Shown here piece after piece: positions 60,755-64,000 of a stretch of 64,000 bases of DNA (positions are counted from its first letter, which is position 1; every line of letters starts with the position of its first letter). Source of the stretch: Rhytidiadelphus loreus (Eukaryota > Streptophyta > Bryopsida > Hypnales > Hylocomiaceae); the NCBI GenBank assembly GCA_947034895.1, contig OX344765.1, forward strand, positions 37,081,001 through 37,145,000, given 5' to 3'. Under the pieces are notes generated by a model. It saw only the letters and a program-made list of their open reading frames with translations. It made no database searches and was not told the DNA's origin. The position numbers and the translations under genes were made by a program.

Positions 60755-61028
60755 CCTTTCATATGTCTCACCAAGTGAGAAGAGAGCATAAAGTTCTTAG
60801 TTAATGGTGTAATGTGAATGTGGTTATGTGAATGTGGTTGGTCACTTGGGACCTCAAATTCCTTTAGGTGTCATAAATGCAATGTATTATTTTATGCTTG
60901 TTATTTCATCCTTTGTGGTACGTGATGTTTGTTCGAATTTTAAACTTTTATCTCAATCTCTTTGCTTTTGCTTTCTCATGGCAATGTAAGGTAGAACCAC
61001 CCATTACCAACCACAACCTCGTCAGCAA

Positions 61029-61192
61029 TTTTAAATGTTGGGAGTGATTTCCAAACATGAATCAATAGAGTGTTTTAAATGTTGGGAATAATTTCCAAAC
61101 ATGAATCAATAGAGTGTTTTAAATGTTGGGAGTAATTTCCAAACATGAATCAATAGAGTGTTTTAAATGTTGGGACTAATTTCCAAACATGA
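61029..61192 (+). repeat. 44-bp tandem repeat, 3.7 copies
   Basis: Units start at 61029, 61073, 61117 and 61161, each beginning TTTTAAATGTTGGGA and containing TTTCCAAACATGAATCAATA. They differ by only one or two bases, so the array is recent. The last unit is truncated and diverges after CATGAG. Confidence 0.95.
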
Positions 61193-63030
61193 GTTTTTGA
61201 TTTCCTACCATCAATTCCTCCATTCTTTTCATGACACATTTGCTTGGTTTGGAGTGCCAAAGTGAACAAGAAGTAGTCTCTTAAATGAGTGGTCCTGGAA
61301 TAATCTACACACTGAACATGGGGCTAGACCAACTTTTGCATTCCAAAATTCATAGTACTTTCAGTTTAAGTGAAAAAATTACCTAATTTTGGCAATCCCC
61401 CTCATTTCTATCTCTACACTTGTGGAAATATTTCTTTTGCCTTTCTACACTCCACATCATGTCCCTAGTTGCTTATTTGGTTAGTTATAGGTGCTTTTAT
61501 TATAATGTGATTAGAAACCAAAATCTTAAGTGATTAGCAAAATTTAGAATATGATGGGCTATGACAATGTTTGTGTTGTTGAAATTAGATGTCTTCTATG
61601 TCAATAATTATTGTGAGTGCTTTTGTATTTAGTGAAAAATTGGATTCATTCTCTAAATTGAATTGAAGATTCCAATTATGTGAAGATCGCTTGCAAAATT
61701 TTCATTTTCATTTTATCTAAGTTATGGTCAAAGTAGTTTTTGGATAAGCATAGCATCTTTATTTTCTATTATTGAAAAGGTAGAAAAAATTGTAAGTCTT
61801 GTCTCTTTTAAAAGAAAATAGTGAAATAAGTGTTATTCAAATATTACGTGAATAAGTTATAAAATTTTGAAGTTTTTGTCATGTGATGGAAAAGGCTTTG
61901 GTTTTGTAGTACATTTTCTCAACTTTAGATCTATTTTTGTACTTGATTGCTTATTGTAAATTTTTTAGAGTTTTTATTGTGAGATAAGCAACTAGAACAA
62001 AATACACCATGAAACTTTGTAGTGACTAGGTTTTTTTCTTGAGTAATTCCCTCCAAGGATGACCATTTACATTTCTTTATACTAGATGGAGTGCTACACA
62101 ATGATCTTCATATAGCTACAAAAAACCTTGGCAACCCAAACTACTATCCTTATAGCAAGTGCTCATTCTTAGCAAGTGCTCATTCTCATAGATCACCTAG
62201 TTCTAATTTCTTTCTAATAATATGAACCAAACAACATATTGACTACAAATTGAATATTAGTGACTTTTGCAAGAATTTCTTTTATTATGAGTTTCAAATG
62301 TCTATTTTGTATCTATAATGATGTATTAAAGATTTTTATATTACTTATTTATTGAAGTCATCTTGAAGGGCCATAATTTGAAGTTTTGGCCTAAGCAAGT
62401 CAATTTCTAAGCCGAAACTTCTGTTCTTTAAGTGTTTGCAGAAAAATTACAAAGAAGAATTTTGAAAATGCATATACATGTATGCACTTGAAAGGTGTAC
62501 AATCCAGTAATTCTGTATGTGACCCTCACTAATAGGACAAATCAGTGTGCACTGAAAATGCAGTGGGTAAATTCTAGTTCCCTACAATTTCCATCCCCCC
62601 AAAACAGTATTTCATCCATTTCCCAAGGAGAGCCCACAGTAAACAGAGAACAGGTTAGGCAAAGTTCAGTTTCGCAAGAACTCCGCTTCATAAAGTACCA
62701 ATGCACTGCCCATTTTCAAGGTATCTCAATGAAGATGGATAAAAACTCTCCAATCTTTGAATTCTTTAGATGCTCAAACAGGTCCTTTGTCCCAAGGGCA
62801 AAGGCTAGCATACTAGCGGAACTCGAAATAGCAACACAAAATTGCACCCGAAGAACAGTACGGATCCTCCTTCCATAGGAACTATGCTGTGGCATCGGAT
62901 TCTCCTGGGATACAAAAACTTGCAGACATTTTCCAACCCCAGCCATGCCAAACCTCTTCGAAGAACTCAACTAGCAAACTAATAATGACCTCACAACATC
63001 TTTAGGTAGAGCTCCCTGCGGGCTTGCTTC

Positions 63031-63831
63031 TCAGTTATCAAAATTTTCCACCTTGATTGGAACAATGTCATCTGCAACTTGGAATCCCCCAACAAGACGG
63101 GCTAAGAAGGTCATCTGTTGCTCAAGTGTATTCCGGATATTCTCAGCCTGTCAACCCCAGCCATGCCAGTCGTTAAGGAGAAAAAGATCTACTGTAGGTT
63201 ACTATGCTACTCAGAACTGCTGACCATCTTCTATCGACTTTTTGGCACACCTACTTCAGCTTCAACGGTGTCCGGAAGGAAAATCTAGTATTTTAGAACT
63301 ATAGCCCATCAGAACCTAGTAGATAAATGAAAAGTGATGACGAGACAGGATGAGAAGTAAGACCTTTCGGAACCCATGTTGTTCGCCTTCGTACTCGACA
63401 AGAGCAACAGGGATACCTTTCCGCTTAACTGCATCGTAAATCATCCGTGCTTGGTTTGGTGGTACGACCTGGATATCAACGAGGTTTAGCCATGCTAAGA
63501 AAAGACTAAGAGTCGTAAACATTGACAGATAGTCTAGCATAAAGTCGGGTCAAATATGAACAGATCGGGGGTCAAGAAAGATAGACTCAATTCAATAATC
63601 GAGTTGGTAGTACTGTTGTGCAAGTTGTTCAAATTTGAACTCATTTCTACCATCCAACAAGCAACTGGATACGTATTCTTAACCTACACCACAGTGGTGT
63701 AAGAAGACTAGAGGTCAAAACACGTACTTTATCTTCAAGACCTTGGAAAAGGATAATAGGACATGAGAGCTTCTCTAGAAAGTTGATGGGAGAACGGTCA
63801 TACAGATTCTTTTCCAGGACATCCTTGGAAC
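63031..63831 (-). CDS. S9 prolyl-oligopeptidase-family serine peptidase, 3' part only
   Basis: C-terminal part of an alpha/beta-hydrolase peptidase (S9 acylaminoacyl/dipeptidyl-peptidase type). Three exons are visible: 63831-63728, 63468-63364 and 63147-63031. They encode [14 protein letters not shown] then [15 protein letters not shown], which carries the conserved catalytic Asp (GLEDKVVPP). Next is [15 protein letters not shown] with the catalytic His, and then a C-terminal helix ending [21 protein letters not shown]. Phases match at both introns. The catalytic Ser and N-terminal propeller must lie beyond the right edge of the window; 63,832-64,000 appears to be intron. Plant relatives of this type are of unknown substrate. 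Converges with VPS39. Confidence 0.9.
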
Positions 63832-64000
63832 CTGAACACGTTTAACAAATCCAAAGTGCTGAAGATCTTATCCATCAATAAGAACATAAAGACACAGCAT
63901 CAGATGATATCAAGACTAGCAAAACAAGACAATATCCTGCATCCATTCAAAATAGACACAAGTTTCCATGTTCAGCAAGACCAGAATCATGGATACCAGC

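Larger units (their letters stand above)
60443..63030. other. Intergenic region between convergent VPS39 and S9 peptidase genes
   Basis: Holds short tandem arrays (described separately) and AT-rich DNA. A doublet AGCAAGTGCTCATTCT repeats near 62,155-62,190. No gene recognised. Confidence 0.65.

Noticed and set aside
1..64000. CRISPR arrays, bacterial operons or rRNA genes
   Set aside because: No regularly spaced identical repeats with unique spacers and no rRNA sequence; all genes are plant nuclear types.

Overview
This is a nuclear segment of a plant genome. All recognised genes have plant-type homologues: a phi-class glutathione transferase, a plant TatD homologue, GDPD5/6-like phosphodiesterase, organellar FolD, mitochondrial OSCP, MAPR2-like protein, deoxyhypusine hydroxylase, VPS39 and an S9 peptidase. 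Most are split by GT-AG introns. A short run of the plant telomere unit TTTAGGG also occurs. Intergenic DNA is very AT-rich. Gene spacing of roughly 6 kb and the AT bias would suit a seedless land plant such as a bryophyte, but nothing in the window fixes the species.

Layout. 0-6 kb: AT-rich DNA with a GST-phi gene (-). 6-9.6 kb: 12-exon TatD-like nuclease gene (+), convergent with an 8-exon GDPD gene (-, 10.5-13.1 kb). 13.1-17.6 kb: AT-rich DNA with a decayed Copia gag fragment. 17,589-31,024: a complete CACTA (En/Spm-type) DNA transposon with matching termini and a 3-bp TCT target duplication. It carries two divergent genes, TnpA-like (-) and TnpD/tnp2-like (+), both broken. 31-34.3 kb: AT-rich, repeat-derived DNA. 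34.3-36 kb: two intronless minus-strand genes, OSCP and a MAPR/cytochrome-b5-fold protein. 37.3-40.1 kb: 6-exon FolD (+) with an apparent transit peptide. 43.4-49.9 kb: 5-exon DOHH (-), whose long introns hold a fold-back element and a Stowaway MITE. 50-53 kb: tandem and MITE repeats. 53.3-60.4 kb: 15-exon VPS39 (+). 63.0 kb to the end: 3' part of an S9 prolyl-oligopeptidase-family gene (-).

I rebuilt the spliced models by hand from splice signals, codon phase and conserved protein motifs. Every complete model gave a total length divisible by three with an unbroken frame, which is strong internal support. The host genes are housekeeping genes with no evident shared pathway. The most unusual part is the CACTA element: its termini are intact, but its two transposase genes carry at least three in-frame stops and one 8-bp insertion that looks like an excision footprint of another transposon. 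No clearly new biological system was found.
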